64,000 bases of DNA from DATFTE01 sp963802575 (GTDB lineage: Bacteria; Acidobacteriota; Terriglobia; Terriglobales; Acidobacteriaceae): the NCBI GenBank assembly GCA_963802575.1, contig CAWDJF010000006.1:124001-188000 (forward strand). Direction: 5' to 3'. A program made the translations under genes and the position numbers. Under the pieces are notes generated by a model. The model did not search any database. It was not told the origin of the DNA and worked only from the letters and a program-made list of their open reading frames with translations. This document shows positions 8,852-17,817 of this stretch, in pieces. Position 1 is the first letter of the stretch. Each line of letters opens with the position of its first letter.

Positions 8852-11308
8852 TTAAGCGACCGGTTGCTCGGTGAGGACCTTCTCGCGTACTTCCTCATCG
8901 CGCTTGGCTTCGCGAACCGACGAAGGCAACGCCAGAGCCAACACCTCGTTGACGGTAGTCACGTAGTGGATATCGACGTTCTCCAGTTGTTCCGGAGTCA
9001 GATCTTCCTCTACGTTGGTTTTGTTTTCCGCGGGCATAATCACGCGCTGCACACCTGCCCGCTTTGCCGCCAGCACTTTTTCTTTGATACCGCCGATCGG
9101 CAGAACGTTTCCACTTAGCGTGATTTCTCCCGTCATCGCGGTCAACGGATGCACCGGGCGATTGGTAAGCAGCGAGACCAGCGCGGTCACGATGGTCACG
9201 CCGGCCGAGGGCCCGTCTTTCGGAATCGCGCCCGCCGGCACGTGAATATGGATGTCGTGCTTCTCGAAGAAATCTTCGGGAATGCCCAACTGCTCCGCAT
9301 TCGAGCGTACCCAACTCAGTCCGGCCTGCATTGATTCGCGCATCACGTCCTGAATCTGGCCGGTGATGGTGAATCCGCCTTTGCCTTTCATGGTGCTAGC
9401 TTCGACGAACAGAATGTCGCCGCCTGAAGGAGTCCAGGCCAGACCGACGACTACGCCAGCGCGCTTCGTGCGTTCGGCAATTTCGCCTTCGCTGCGGATT
9501 TTGATTCCACCCAGAAATTCCTGGATGATCGCATCCGTCACGACCAGCTTTTCAGTCTTGCCTTCGGCGATGCGCCGCGCTTGCTTGCGGCAGAGCGTGC
9601 CAATGGTGCGTTCGAGGTTGCGAACGCCGGCTTCGCGCGTGTAATGGCGGATGATCGATTGAATCGCCGCTTCCGGAAATTCAATCTGGTCCGCGGTGAT
9701 TCCGTTCTCTTCAATCTGGCGCGGAATCAGGTACTGGAACGCGATGTGAACTTTCTCTTCCTCGGTATAGCCCTGCAGTTCAATGATCTCCATGCGGTCG
9801 CGCAAAGGTTCAGCGATCGGATCGAGCATGTTCGCCGTGGTGATGAACAACACCTTCGACAAATCAAACGGCACGTCGAGGTAGTTGTCGCGGAAGGTCG
9901 AATTCTGTTCCGGATCAAGCGCTTCGAGCAACGCGGAACCGGGATCGCCGCGGAAATCACGTCCGACTTTGTCGATTTCGTCGAGCATGAATACGGGATC
10001 TTTGGTTTCCGCGCGCCGAATGCCTTGAATAATCTGGCCTGGCAATGCGCCGATATAAGTGCGGCGGTGTCCGCGGATTTCGGCTTCATCATGCACGCCG
10101 CCGAGCGAGATGCGGACGAACTTGCGTCCTAAGGCTCGTGCGATCGACTTGCCCAATGAAGTTTTGCCGACACCCGGAGGCCCAACAAAACAAAGAATAG
10201 GGCCTTTCATCGTCGGCTTCAGACGTCGCACCGAAAGATAATCGAGAATGCGATCTTTAACTTTCTTCAAGTCGTAGTGATCGGTATCGAGAACTTCTTT
10301 CGCTTTGACGATGTCAACGTCTCCGCCCGAAGTTTTCGACCAGGGCAGAACCGCCAGCCATTCGATGTAGTTACGGGTGACTCCGTAATCGGCAGCCATC
10401 GGCGACATGCGGGAAAGACGTCCTAATTCTTTGAGGGCTTCTTTCTTGACTTCGTCGGGCATGCCGGCCTGTTCGATCTTCTGCCGCAGGTCTTCAGAGT
10501 CGCGCGCACCTTCATCCTGCTCACCCAGTTCTTTCTGGATGGCCTTCATCTGCTCGCGCAAATAATATTCGCGCTGCGTCTGCTGCACGCGGTCCTGGAC
10601 TTCGGACTGGATTTTGTTGCGCAGCTGCTGCACTTCCAGTTCTTTGGCCAGGTGCTGGTTGATTTTTTCGAGGCGCACTCGAACGTCGGTGGTTTCGAGC
10701 GTGTCCTGCTTATCGGCCGTGGATAAAGACGGTAATGAGGACGCGATGAAATCCACCAGGCGGCCGGGTTCTTCGATGTTCATGGCCACGGTGGAAAGCT
10801 CGTCCGATAACGTCGGCGAGCCGGCAACAATCTGCTGAAAAAGGGTCAGGACATTGCGTTGCAGGGCTTCGACTTCCGAACTCTTGGGCGGAATCGCTTC
10901 AGGAACGGAATCGACGCGGGCGCGCATGAAGGGCGTCAGCTGCGCAAACTCAACCAACCGCACCCGCTCCAGGCCTTCGGCAAATACGAACAGGCTCTGG
11001 TTGGGCATCTTGACGACTTTGTGCACGACGGCCAAAGTGCCGACGGTGTACAGGTCGCTCGGTTGCGGGGAGTCGACGCGCGCTTCACGCTGCGCGACTA
11101 CAACGATGGTTTTGTCCTCACCCAGGGAATTAATTAACTGCACGGAGCTTTCCCGCCCTACCGTCAATGGGAGGACGGCGTGAGGGAAAAGAACCGTGTC
11201 GCGCACGGGAAGGATCGGCAAAGACCGATCTTTTTCTACTTCTACGACTTCTTCCGGCGGCTGTTCTTTGGCTTTGGTGGTGCGCTCGGAGCGCGACTTC
11301 TCTGCCAT
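8852..11308 (-). CDS. lon: ATP-dependent Lon protease
   Basis: A cytosolic AAA+ serine protease of 818 residues that degrades misfolded and regulatory proteins. The N-terminal substrate domain starts near residue 28 (SLPILPVRDTVLFPHAVLPL), with a coiled linker around 205-300. The ATPase module has Walker A GPPGVGKT at 376-383 and Walker B DEID at 443-446. The protease domain carries the Ser701-Lys744 dyad (PKDGPSAGVT, GGIKEKVLAAKR). ATG 11308 was chosen because AAGGAGA precedes it at the right distance; 20 upstream in-frame codons are not conserved in character. Full length and intact. Confidence 0.98.
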   Translation of the reverse strand: MAEKSRSERTTKAKEQPPEEVVEVEKDRSLPILPVRDTVLFPHAVLPLTVGRESSVQLINSLGEDKTIVVVAQREARVDSPQPSDLYTVGTLAVVHKVVKMPNQSLFVFAEGLERVRLVEFAQLTPFMRARVDSVPEAIPPKSSEVEALQRNVLTLFQQIVAGSPTLSDELSTVAMNIEEPGRLVDFIASSLPSLSTADKQDTLETTDVRVRLEKINQHLAKELEVQQLRNKIQSEVQDRVQQTQREYYLREQMKAIQKELGEQDEGARDSEDLRQKIEQAGMPDEVKKEALKELGRLSRMSPMAADYGVTRNYIEWLAVLPWSKTSGGDVDIVKAKEVLDTDHYDLKKVKDRILDYLSVRRLKPTMKGPILCFVGPPGVGKTSLGKSIARALGRKFVRISLGGVHDEAEIRGHRRTYIGALPGQIIQGIRRAETKDPVFMLDEIDKVGRDFRGDPGSALLEALDPEQNSTFRDNYLDVPFDLSKVLFITTANMLDPIAEPLRDRMEIIELQGYTEEEKVHIAFQYLIPRQIEENGITADQIEFPEAAIQSIIRHYTREAGVRNLERTIGTLCRKQARRIAEGKTEKLVVTDAIIQEFLGGIKIRSEGEIAERTKRAGVVVGLAWTPSGGDILFVEASTMKGKGGFTITGQIQDVMRESMQAGLSWVRSNAEQLGIPEDFFEKHDIHIHVPAGAIPKDGPSAGVTIVTALVSLLTNRPVHPLTAMTGEITLSGNVLPIGGIKEKVLAAKRAGVQRVIMPAENKTNVEEDLTPEQLENVDIHYVTTVNEVLALALPSSVREAKRDEEVREKVLTEQPVA

Positions 11309-11475
11309 ATGTCTCCTTGAGTGTGTTTCGCTCAAGTTTTGATGATGCAGGGGCCTATAAAGATGCAAGCGGCGTTGTTTCGAGGTAGAACGATGGATTC
11401 TAGTCCTTAAGCGGCTGTGGAGAAAGAGGATTTTGTACTGTCCGGGACCTCCACCGGTACCGAAGATTATCCAAC

Positions 11476-11570
11476 CAAAACCGCGGGGGACGCTGAGGAC
11501 GCGGGGTGATGGAAAAGGAAAACTCCTGATACCCCGGCGTCTTCTGCGTCCTCTGCGGTTTTAGTTTCAG
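11476..11570. repeat. Dispersed inverted repeat, GCGTCCTCTGCGGTTTTCAT family
   Basis: CCAAAACCGCGGGGGACGCTGAGGACGC pairs with GCGTCTTCTGCGTCCTCTGCGGTTTTAG. It lies upstream of lon, between two minus-strand genes. The remainder of 11309-11657 is the lon promoter side plus a second dyad (CCTCGGGCCAAGACCTAGGTCCGAGG, about 11617-11642). No gene seen. Confidence 0.8.
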
Positions 11571-11657
11571 GAATGCCCGCCTCCGCAAACGGCGCGGAGG
11601 AATGGGGCACTCGAGGTCCTCGGGCCAAGACCTAGGTCCGAGGGCTGAGATCTGACC

Positions 11658-12041
11658 TTACTCTCCGAAAACGTGTTTGGCCGTGTCTCCGCGGAAAACC
11701 AGCTCGTGCAGGACGCGCTCGTTAGCGGCATTCAGCACGTAGATCTGTTGCGACTGGTCGGCTTTGGCGGCGAGCGGCACCAGCGAGCATTTCACCCGGA
11801 CCTCAACTGGGGTCTGTTTGGCATTCACTTGTTTAAACACCATGATGTGATTGTTGCCGTCCATGGTGTGCTGCACTTTGTATTCGCCCGCTGGCAGCAG
11901 CGTGCTGCCGATCCACATGGGGCTGTCGAACTTGATCTGACGGGTATCGGCGATGCCCATGTTGTTCTGTCCGGCCTGGAGCAGCAAGCTGGCGCCCAGC
12001 ACGCAAAGCGCGACCAAGGCGATCAATCTGAAGATACGCAT
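11658..12041 (-). CDS. Small exported protein of unknown function
   Basis: A 127-residue protein with a clear signal peptide (MRIFRLIALVALCVLGASLL, mature from about AGQNN). The mature part reads as a small beta-rich domain with STLLPAGEYKVQHTMDG followed by alternating hydrophobic strands and a C-terminal HELVFRGDTAKHVFGE. The start at ATG 12041 is supported by GAGAGGA upstream; the longer frame adds 23 charged residues before the signal. I do not recognise a named family beyond similarity of style to acidobacterial secreted proteins with an LPAGxYxV motif. No operon partner. Confidence 0.78.
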   Translation of the reverse strand: MRIFRLIALVALCVLGASLLLQAGQNNMGIADTRQIKFDSPMWIGSTLLPAGEYKVQHTMDGNNHIMVFKQVNAKQTPVEVRVKCSLVPLAAKADQSQQIYVLNAANERVLHELVFRGDTAKHVFGE

Positions 12042-12130
12042 ATGTCCTCTCTTTCGACGACTGGTTTCAGGGTAGGACGTTAGCGCGCGGGATGCGGTGT
12101 GCGTAGTCACCGGCGGGTGTGATGGATGAA

Positions 12131-12202
12131 CTTAGCATTTAGCCTCCAGCACTCATCACTCAGCATTCAGCTAAAACACTTGGTATCTGGTACTTGGCAT
12201 CA
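12131..12202. repeat. Word-like repeat tract (TTAGC/CAGCATTCAGC/GGTATCTGGTACTTGG)
   Basis: Runs of AGCATTTAGCC, CACTCATCACTCAGCATTCAGC and TTGGTATCTGGTACTTGGC. The same word type occurs at 25143-25209, 25335-25365, 40914-40948, 45820-45855, 46241-46284, 60951-61040 and 63102-63132. It is followed by a single CGGCGTCCTCTGCGGTTTTCAT arm (12252-12273) and a GATCCGCGCAAATCCGTGGC word. The gap 12042-12353 holds only such repeats. Confidence 0.7.
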
Positions 12203-12353
12203 GAGCAATTTTGGCCTGAATGAAAAAATCGAGGAGCCTGTTATCAAGACCCCGGCGTCCTCTGCGGTTTTCATTTTCAAGTGTTCATCCGTGAGGATCC
12301 GCGCAAATCCGTGGCGCCTTAAAGTTCTCCAGACCCGACAGCGTGGTTGTGGA

Positions 12354-13161
12354 TTAGGCGGAGGGATAGACGCCCAGTACCTTCACGAATTCTGCCGATT
12401 TCTCCAAGTCTTCGAGCAGCGATTGTGCCTGCTTGTCGTGGCCGCGGAGGTAGTCGGCGTAGAAGACGTATTCCCAGGGGCGTCCGCGCATGGGGCGGGA
12501 CTCGATTTTGCTCAGGCTGACGTTGCCGTTGGCGAAGGCGGCGAGGGCTTGGTGCAATGCTCCGGCGACATTTTTCAGGCGGAAGGCGATGGACGTTTTG
12601 TCGGCGCCGGGGAGGATGCGCCGGGTTTTGCGGATCAGAAAGAAGCGGGTGAAAGTTGCGTTTGTCATCTTCAATGCCAGCCGCGAGGATTTTGCCTCCG
12701 TAGACTCCGGCGGCGCGACGGCTGGCAATGCCGGCGCTGTCTTTCAGGCTCGCTTCAATCACGTGCTTCACGCTTCCGGCGGTGTCATAAAAGGGCGCCG
12801 CTTCGATCAAGGGATTGCGTTTGAAAAAGTCGCGGCATTGATCGAGAGCCACGGGATGGGAATAGGCACGGCGAAGAGACGAACGCTTCACGCCGCGGGG
12901 GGCGATGAGGTTGTGGATGATGCGCAACTGAAATTCGCGCTGCACGAAGACGTCGCGGGCGAGGAGGAGGTCGAAGTGTTCGGTAACCGATCCGGCGAGC
13001 GAGTTTTCGATGGGAATGACTGCGGCGTGGACGGTGCCGTTTTCGACGCGATCGAAGACTTCGGCGGAGCGAGCGCAGGGGACGACAGCGCATTTCGGGA
13101 TCATGCGGCGGGCGGCTTCGTCGCTGAAGGATCCGAGTTCTCCCTGAATGGCGATCTTCAT
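12354..13161 (-). CDS. pheA: Prephenate dehydratase, frameshifted in this sequence
   Basis: Converts prephenate to phenylpyruvate for phenylalanine synthesis. The frame from ATG 13161 (MKIAIQGELGSFSDEAARRM) carries the catalytic domain with ENSLAGSV, SHPVALDQC and the ASRRAAGVYGG segment. Around 12651 the frame breaks: NF is read in frame one and TRFF only after skipping one base. The second frame continues into a regulatory ACT domain (GALHQALAAF, SKIESRPMRG) and stops at 12354. Removing one base gives a normal protein of about 268 residues. The break lies in the TRF motif required for catalysis, so as written the product would be inactive. Not a fusion with chorismate mutase. Confidence 0.9.
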
Positions 13162-13288
13162 GGGTCTGGAGTATGTCGTCCCCTGAAGGGGACTCTTGGT
13201 TCCGTTGCTGCTTTCCCGGCACTTACGTGCCGGGCTAATTTCTGGCGTCGCTTCGCGACTCGATTCTCAGATCGATTCTATCTTCACA

Positions 13289-13771
13289 CTAGTCTGTCTT
13301 CACACTCGGGTGTGACCCCTTCAGTTCCTTCTGCAACACGAAGGCGTCGACTCCGTTGGAATAATAGTTTGGGACTGTCTTGACCACGAAATAGCCGTGG
13401 CGTTTGTAGAAGGCGAGAGCGGCGGTGTTGTCGACGGCGGTTTCGAGAACGACGCCGCGGCATCCGGCAGCGAGGAGGCGCTCTTCGGCGGCTTCGAGCA
13501 GCTGGGAGCCGACACGAAAGCGGCGGGCTTCAGGCGGGACATCGATGGTGATGATGTGTCCGATGTTCTTGCGGCTGGCTTCGGCGACGAGGAAGCCCGC
13601 GATGGACGCGCCGCCGTCGGCTTCGGCCACCAGAGTGAACGATCCGCGGCGCTTCATGTAAAACTTCAACTCCATGCGGGAATAGGCGATGCCCGGCGCG
13701 AAACACTGCTGGTCAATTTTCCACAGCGTGTCGAAATCTTTAACGTGGAAGTCCCGCAGATGAAATTTCAC
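13289..13771 (-). CDS. GNAT family N-acetyltransferase
   Basis: A 160-residue acetyl-CoA-dependent acetyltransferase of the RimI-like type. The acetyl-CoA loop is visible as PPEARRFRVGSQLLEAAEERL (R/Q-x-x-G-x-G/A type), followed by VLETAVDNTAALAFYKRHGYF, where the Tyr of FYKRHGY is the usual general acid. The start is ATG 13771. The acceptor is unknown; ribosomal-protein or small-molecule acetylation are both possible. It follows pheA by 127 bases on the same strand and is divergent from the next gene. Confidence 0.88.
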   Translation of the reverse strand: MKFHLRDFHVKDFDTLWKIDQQCFAPGIAYSRMELKFYMKRRGSFTLVAEADGGASIAGFLVAEASRKNIGHIITIDVPPEARRFRVGSQLLEAAEERLLAAGCRGVVLETAVDNTAALAFYKRHGYFVVKTVPNYYSNGVDAFVLQKELKGSHPSVKTD

Positions 13772-13793
13772 CGGGGTATTGTAGCCGCAAGGA

Positions 13794-14561
13794 ATGAAGG
13801 ACTGCCGCCTTTCGATTGAGGCCGCAGGACTTAGAGAAAGCGTAAGAATCGCGCACGAAAAGGTTGCCGGAGTTGCACCCTCAGTCGTAGTATTCGCATC
13901 AGAGAAGCTTGTGGGGCGCCTAATCCTTATTGACGCGCTTTGCGTAGGCGGGATGTTCGGGATCTGGTATGCCTGCTTCCTGCATTACAACCACAAGAAG
14001 GCGGCGGCCGCGCTTCGCTGGGTAGAGTCGGCCTGCTCGGGCCGGGGACGCGTCGTCGAGACCCACTGGCGGGGATCGTCAAGACTTCAAGTACAACTTA
14101 AATTTGTGGCGCACTGGTTTGATAATGCGCGGGTTACGGTACGTCTGCTGCCGCGCCCGGTTCCCTTCCAGTGGTTGTTTAGCATTTACCGCAAACAGAA
14201 GGAAACACTGACCTTTGAGGCGGATCTGGATTGTGCCCCGAACTTCCGTCTGGAAGTGTTCCGGCATCGTTGGATTACGCACAAGGACATTCACGCCGAC
14301 AGTTCGAGAGAGTGGACGATTACGCGTCCGGGTCCGGTGGTGCTGACCACGCGGACGCAATGGACGCAGGAGCTCTCGCCTGTGGTCAACACCTTGATGA
14401 CCTCTCGCGGGCATAAGCTTCTCGCGGTGAGGTTCCATCCCGATTCTCCGCATTTGCAGGCGACGATTCCCTTGGATTCCTTGTCCGATGAGCAAGCTGC
14501 GGCCGGATTTGTAGGGATGCTGCGCGAGCTGGCGCAGGGTGCTTCGACGTCTCATCAGTAG
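13794..14561 (+). CDS. Membrane-anchored protein of unknown function
   Basis: A 255-residue protein with one hydrophobic segment near residues 39-64 (LVGRLILIDALCVGGMFGIW) and a large soluble C-terminal domain rich in beta strands. I do not recognise a family. ATG 13794 is the first start; the ribosome site is poor and the first 35 residues look uncertain, so translation could begin later. The gene is divergent from the GNAT gene, only 22 bases away, and is followed by a long palindrome. Shadow frames on the minus strand are not genes. Confidence 0.65.
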   Translation: MKDCRLSIEAAGLRESVRIAHEKVAGVAPSVVVFASEKLVGRLILIDALCVGGMFGIWYACFLHYNHKKAAAALRWVESACSGRGRVVETHWRGSSRLQVQLKFVAHWFDNARVTVRLLPRPVPFQWLFSIYRKQKETLTFEADLDCAPNFRLEVFRHRWITHKDIHADSSREWTITRPGPVVLTTRTQWTQELSPVVNTLMTSRGHKLLAVRFHPDSPHLQATIPLDSLSDEQAAAGFVGMLRELAQGASTSHQ

Positions 14562-14586
14562 GAATTCCCTGTAACCCACATCTGAA

Positions 14587-14722
14587 GGGTGCCCCGTCCT
14601 TGTCGCGCTCTTTGCGACAGGGCGGGGCTCTTATTATTTGCCGAACAACTTTGGAAGGGATGCCAAACCTAGAATCCCCGCCCTGTCACCGCAAAAGCGC
14701 GGCGACAAGGACGGGGCACCCT
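14587..14722. repeat. Long palindrome, GGGTGCCCCGTCCTTGTCGC family, copy A
   Basis: Arms of about 42 bases: GGGTGCCCCGTCCTTGTCGC at the left end and its complement GCGACAAGGACGGGGCACCC at the right, with inner GCGACAGGGCGGGG and CCCCGCCCTGTC. A near-copy lies at 32564-32682, and a short fragment (GGCGACAAGGAC) near 19094. It fills the convergent junction between 14561 and 14730 and could form a strong hairpin in either transcript. Confidence 0.92.
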
Positions 14723-14729
14723 CGGATTT

Positions 14730-15461
14730 TTATTTGGGTTCGGCGATGAAGCGGTAGCCTACGCCCCTGACCGTCAGCAGATGAACTGGTTTGGAGGGGT
14801 CATCTTCGATGTAGCGGCGCAGGCGGACTATGAAATTGTCGATGGCTCGTGTGTCGGTATCTTCGTGCAATCCCCAGACTTCTTCGAGAATGGATTTTCT
14901 CGAGACGATGCGGTTGTTATTTTTGATGAGATGGCGCAGGAGTTCGGCTTCCATCAGCGTGAGTTGAATGCTTTCGCCGTTCTGACGGATTTCGAGTTTG
15001 CCGAAGTCGACGGTGCGTCCATCGAAGGTGAAGGTGTCGTAGTCGGCGGCTTCGGCTTCGGTCTTTGCGGGTTCGGGAGAGTGACGCGCCCATTCGCGGC
15101 GGCGGAGAAGGCCTTGCAAGCGGGCAAGCAGGATCGCCAACTCGAAAGGCTTGGGAAGATAGTCATCGGCACCAGAGGCGAAGCCTTGCAGGACGTCTTC
15201 GGGACGGCCGCGCGCGGTGAGCATCAGGACGGGAACGAATTGTTTGGCGGCTCGTAACGCGCTAGCGACTTCAAATCCATTTTTGCCGGGCAGCATTACA
15301 TCGAGCACGACAGCGTCGAATTCCTGACGCTTTCCCAGAAGAAGATCAAGTGCGCTCTCGCCGTCTCCGGCAACTTCGACGGAGTGGCCTTCGGCTTCGA
15401 GATTGAAGCGCAGACCCTTGGCGAGGTGGGCTTCGTCTTCGACGATAAGGACGCGGCTCAT
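14730..15461 (-). CDS. OmpR/PhoB-family response regulator
   Basis: A DNA-binding response regulator of 243 residues. The receiver domain (1-120) has the acidic pair VEDE, phosphoacceptor Asp54 in VVLDVMLPG, and the conserved Lys in DYLPKPFE. The C-terminal winged helix (about 145-240) ends with RAIDNFIVRLRRYIEDD and LLTVRGVGYRF, typical of OmpR/PhoB. It overlaps the upstream histidine kinase by four bases in reverse order of transcription (kinase start at 16363, regulator start at 15461; the kinase stop falls inside the regulator start), so each gene is read from its own site. They form one two-component system of unknown signal. Confidence 0.96.
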   Translation of the reverse strand: MSRVLIVEDEAHLAKGLRFNLEAEGHSVEVAGDGESALDLLLGKRQEFDAVVLDVMLPGKNGFEVASALRAAKQFVPVLMLTARGRPEDVLQGFASGADDYLPKPFELAILLARLQGLLRRREWARHSPEPAKTEAEAADYDTFTFDGRTVDFGKLEIRQNGESIQLTLMEAELLRHLIKNNNRIVSRKSILEEVWGLHEDTDTRAIDNFIVRLRRYIEDDPSKPVHLLTVRGVGYRFIAEPK

Positions 15462-16363
15462 TGCGCACTCCGGGGAAGTTCCATGACCACCGTGGTGCCG
15501 TGGCCTTCGCCGGGGCTTTCGGCGAAGACGCGTCCACCGTGTTTTTTGGCGATGGCGCGCACGATGAAGAGGCCGAGTCCGGTTCCCTTCACGCTCGAGA
15601 CGGCGCGGTTGGGGACGCGATAGAAACGCTTGAAGATGCGCTTCAACTCGGGCTCGGAAATTCCTACTCCCTGATCGCGGACACTCATCAGCACATGCTT
15701 TTCGTCGGGCAACTCCACGCGGACGGCGACGTCGATTTTTTCTCCCGAATACTTGATGGCGTTTTCGAGGACGTTGGAGACGGCGGTGCGCAGTTCTTCG
15801 GGATCTCCGAGGACGTCGGCCCCGGCGCCGTTGGTGGTGCGCTCGAAGCGCAGAGCCTCGGCCTGCAGGTGATGGCTGGTGCGGGCGGCGTCGACGCAGT
15901 CCTGGACGAGATCCGCGAAATCGAAGTTCGAGCGCATGAGCGAAGTCTTCTTGAGACCGGCTTGTCCAGCTTTGAGGACTTGCTCAACCGTGCCGAGAAG
16001 GCGGTCAGTGTCGTCGAGCATGAGGCGGTAAAACTCTTTGCGCTTGGCTTCGTCGACATCGCGGCGTTGCAGGGTTTGCAGGTAAAGGCGAATCGACGCG
16101 ATGGGCGTCTTCAGTTCGTGAGTGACGGCGTTGATGAAGCTGTCGTGCTGCTCATTGCGGCGGATTTCGCGGACGAGAAAGATGGTATTGAGAATGATGC
16201 CAGTGATGATGGCGCCGAAGAAGATGACGCCGAGGAAGACCTTGATGCCCTCCTGCCAGTTGAGAATGACCCAGCCCATGCCGACCGCAACGGCGACGGC
16301 GGCCAGACCGACTCCCAGGGTAAGGAAGAAGGCGATGGCCTTGCGGCGGCTGGTAATGCGCAT
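15458..16363 (-). CDS. Membrane sensor histidine kinase
   Basis: The partner of the adjacent OmpR-type regulator; transcribed first, with its stop overlapping the regulator start by four bases (ATGA). It has 301 residues, with two transmembrane helices (about 9-34 and 43-65) and a very short extracytoplasmic loop, so it probably senses within or at the membrane. The phosphoacceptor is His82 in VTHELKTPIAS. The ATPase domain contains NAIKYSG (N box), DQGVGI (G1) and GTGLGL (G2). No PAS, HAMP or sensory domain is evident. Confidence 0.96.
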   Translation of the reverse strand: MRITSRRKAIAFFLTLGVGLAAVAVAVGMGWVILNWQEGIKVFLGVIFFGAIITGIILNTIFLVREIRRNEQHDSFINAVTHELKTPIASIRLYLQTLQRRDVDEAKRKEFYRLMLDDTDRLLGTVEQVLKAGQAGLKKTSLMRSNFDFADLVQDCVDAARTSHHLQAEALRFERTTNGAGADVLGDPEELRTAVSNVLENAIKYSGEKIDVAVRVELPDEKHVLMSVRDQGVGISEPELKRIFKRFYRVPNRAVSSVKGTGLGLFIVRAIAKKHGGRVFAESPGEGHGTTVVMELPRSAQ

Positions 16364-16406
16364 TAGGGGATTTTAGCGCAGAGGAGGAGGAATTACGGCC
16401 AGCAGT

Positions 16407-16928
16407 TCACTGGGGTCGCATATTGGGTGGAACCCGAAGTCGATCTGATCTTTCGTCTCCAAATTCTTTGCGTACCTCTCCTAGGTTGTCATCGAGTTTG
16501 GCGAAGAAATCGATGTACTCGTCATGGCTAAAGAAAGCGTTCACGTAGTCGGCATGAGTCAAAATGTAGCCGCCCCAACCGTTCAAGATGGCCACCTGAA
16601 GGAAAGACGCGAGGTCTTCTGATTCGTGTGCCAGAAACAAGTGCCCGGGAGCCTCATGAAGCAGTCGGACGTCTCCATAGCTGTGACGCAGCTTGTAATA
16701 CAAATGCCAATTCTCGCTGCTGGGCCAAATACTCCATTCGGTAATCCATAGTAGTGTTGGCATCCGGAACGTCAACGAGCGTGCAATCCAGTGAGCGATG
16801 GCGAAAATTCTGTGGGGTTCAGGCGGGTAAGAGATCCGTTCCACGGGAGTCTCAGGCACCGTATCCGGTTTCGAGCGGTCCCGGTCGCGAAGCCACCCTT
16901 CACATTCTTCTTTTGTGTAGAAACGCAA
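16407..16928 (-). CDS. Conserved hypothetical protein
   Basis: A 173-residue soluble protein starting MRFYTKEECEGWL and rich in Trp, His and Tyr (HWIARSLTF, WITEWSIWPSSENWHLYY). I cannot name a family, but the composition and the compact ordered sequence argue for a real gene. It has no signal peptide or membrane segment. It follows the smaller unknown gene at 17062-17466 on the same strand, with 133 bases between. A similar pairing may be conserved in related genomes; that is inference. Confidence 0.7.
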   Translation of the reverse strand: MRFYTKEECEGWLRDRDRSKPDTVPETPVERISYPPEPHRIFAIAHWIARSLTFRMPTLLWITEWSIWPSSENWHLYYKLRHSYGDVRLLHEAPGHLFLAHESEDLASFLQVAILNGWGGYILTHADYVNAFFSHDEYIDFFAKLDDNLGEVRKEFGDERSDRLRVPPNMRPQ

Positions 16929-17061
16929 AGCTCACCCCGACTGAGTACCGACTAGCCAACTTCGAATCAATTGTAACTGCCCCGGGTGGATAAGCCATTC
17001 GTCCCCGTTCTTTGCGGATGATCGGGGTACTCCGGACTATCCGAGGGACTTCGGTAAACCA

Positions 17062-17466
17062 TCACTTTTCGAGAATGAACCTACCGTTCTCACTTTCCAC
17101 AAAAGCGAGCTTGCCGGGTATGCAACAAACAATTGTTCCCATCCCATACCCAACTATTTCCGAGAGAACGGCCTCAAGCTCCATCTCTTTGGCGTCGAAC
17201 CTCTTGTCCTCTGAGATCACCCAGCATGAAGTTCCGGCACCTTTTGTTCGCAGCAGTTTCACAATGTCCGCCGCGTGATTCTGTGGAGGCGGGATCGATT
17301 TCACAAAGCGAGAATCAAACCAAGCCGGATGCGGATGAGCGAGGGAGTTAGTAATTTTGTGACGATGTTTGGGGTTCGCGAGGAGTTCGAGAAATCTCTC
17401 CCGCCGTTCCCGAACAATGAAGGCCTTTATGGTTGCTTCTTCTTGCGCCGCAAGCGGGTGTGTCAT
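17062..17466 (-). CDS. Conserved hypothetical protein
   Basis: A 134-residue soluble protein. I chose ATG 17466 (MTHPLAAQEEATIKAFIVRE), because the longer frame to 17592 is made of repeat DNA (copy 2 of the GACGTCATCC element). The core IKAFIVRERRERFLELLANP and the conserved-looking CWVISED and EIVGYGMGTIVCCIPGKLAF segments suggest a genuine small domain. I do not know its function. It has no export signal and may form a unit with the hypothetical gene downstream. Confidence 0.72.
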   Translation of the reverse strand: MTHPLAAQEEATIKAFIVRERRERFLELLANPKHRHKITNSLAHPHPAWFDSRFVKSIPPPQNHAADIVKLLRTKGAGTSCWVISEDKRFDAKEMELEAVLSEIVGYGMGTIVCCIPGKLAFVESENGRFILEK

Positions 17467-17526
17467 TGGCGGAGAGGTTATCGCGGGGCGGCCTTTAGAA
17501 CAAGTGCCAGCCCATTCACCTATGAC

Positions 17527-17640
17527 GACGTCATCCTGGCCCGAAAGGGCGAAGGATCTGGCGCGGAGTGGTCGAGAGTTTCGGTGCTGCACGCCGGATC
17601 CCTCAGGCGGCTGAAATACGCCGCCTTTCGGGATGACGTC
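17527..17640. repeat. GACGTCATCC palindromic repeat, copy 2
   Basis: GACGTCATCCTGGCCCGAAAGGGCGAAGGATCTGG at the left and GGATGACGTC at the right, with an inner GGCGGCTGAAATACGCCGCC hairpin. Closely similar to copy 3 (19135-19246), including the CTCTTACT flank, so these two form a subfamily. The rest of 17467-17817 holds the hairpin at 17736-17764 and no gene. Confidence 0.9.
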
Positions 17641-17735
17641 TCTTACTGGGGGCTGGCCGAGCCTTCATGCAGTGAATCAAAAGCACTATTCGCGTATTCT
17701 CGTTCGCCGAAACTTCCGGCGGCAGCGGTCGAATT

Positions 17736-17764
17736 CCCATCCTTCGAAAACCGCGAAGGATGGG
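17736..17764. repeat. Hairpin CCCATCCTTCG-n7-CGAAGGATGGG
   Basis: A perfect 11-base stem with the loop AAAACCG, 54 bases downstream of the methyltransferase stop on the minus strand. It lacks a clear U tract, so it is recorded as a repeat and not a terminator. Confidence 0.6.
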
Positions 17765-17817
17765 GCAACCATGGCATACATAAGGCGAAGAAATATGTGG
17801 GCCAACCGCAGCCATCA

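Noticed and set aside
12490..13383. Plus-strand ORF of 297 codons over pheA
   Set aside because: Antisense to a well-supported prephenate dehydratase; composition is that of a reverse-strand shadow in GC-rich DNA.
15461..16366. Plus-strand ORF of 301 codons over the histidine kinase
   Set aside because: Exact shadow of the kinase; acidic and repetitive, without domain features.
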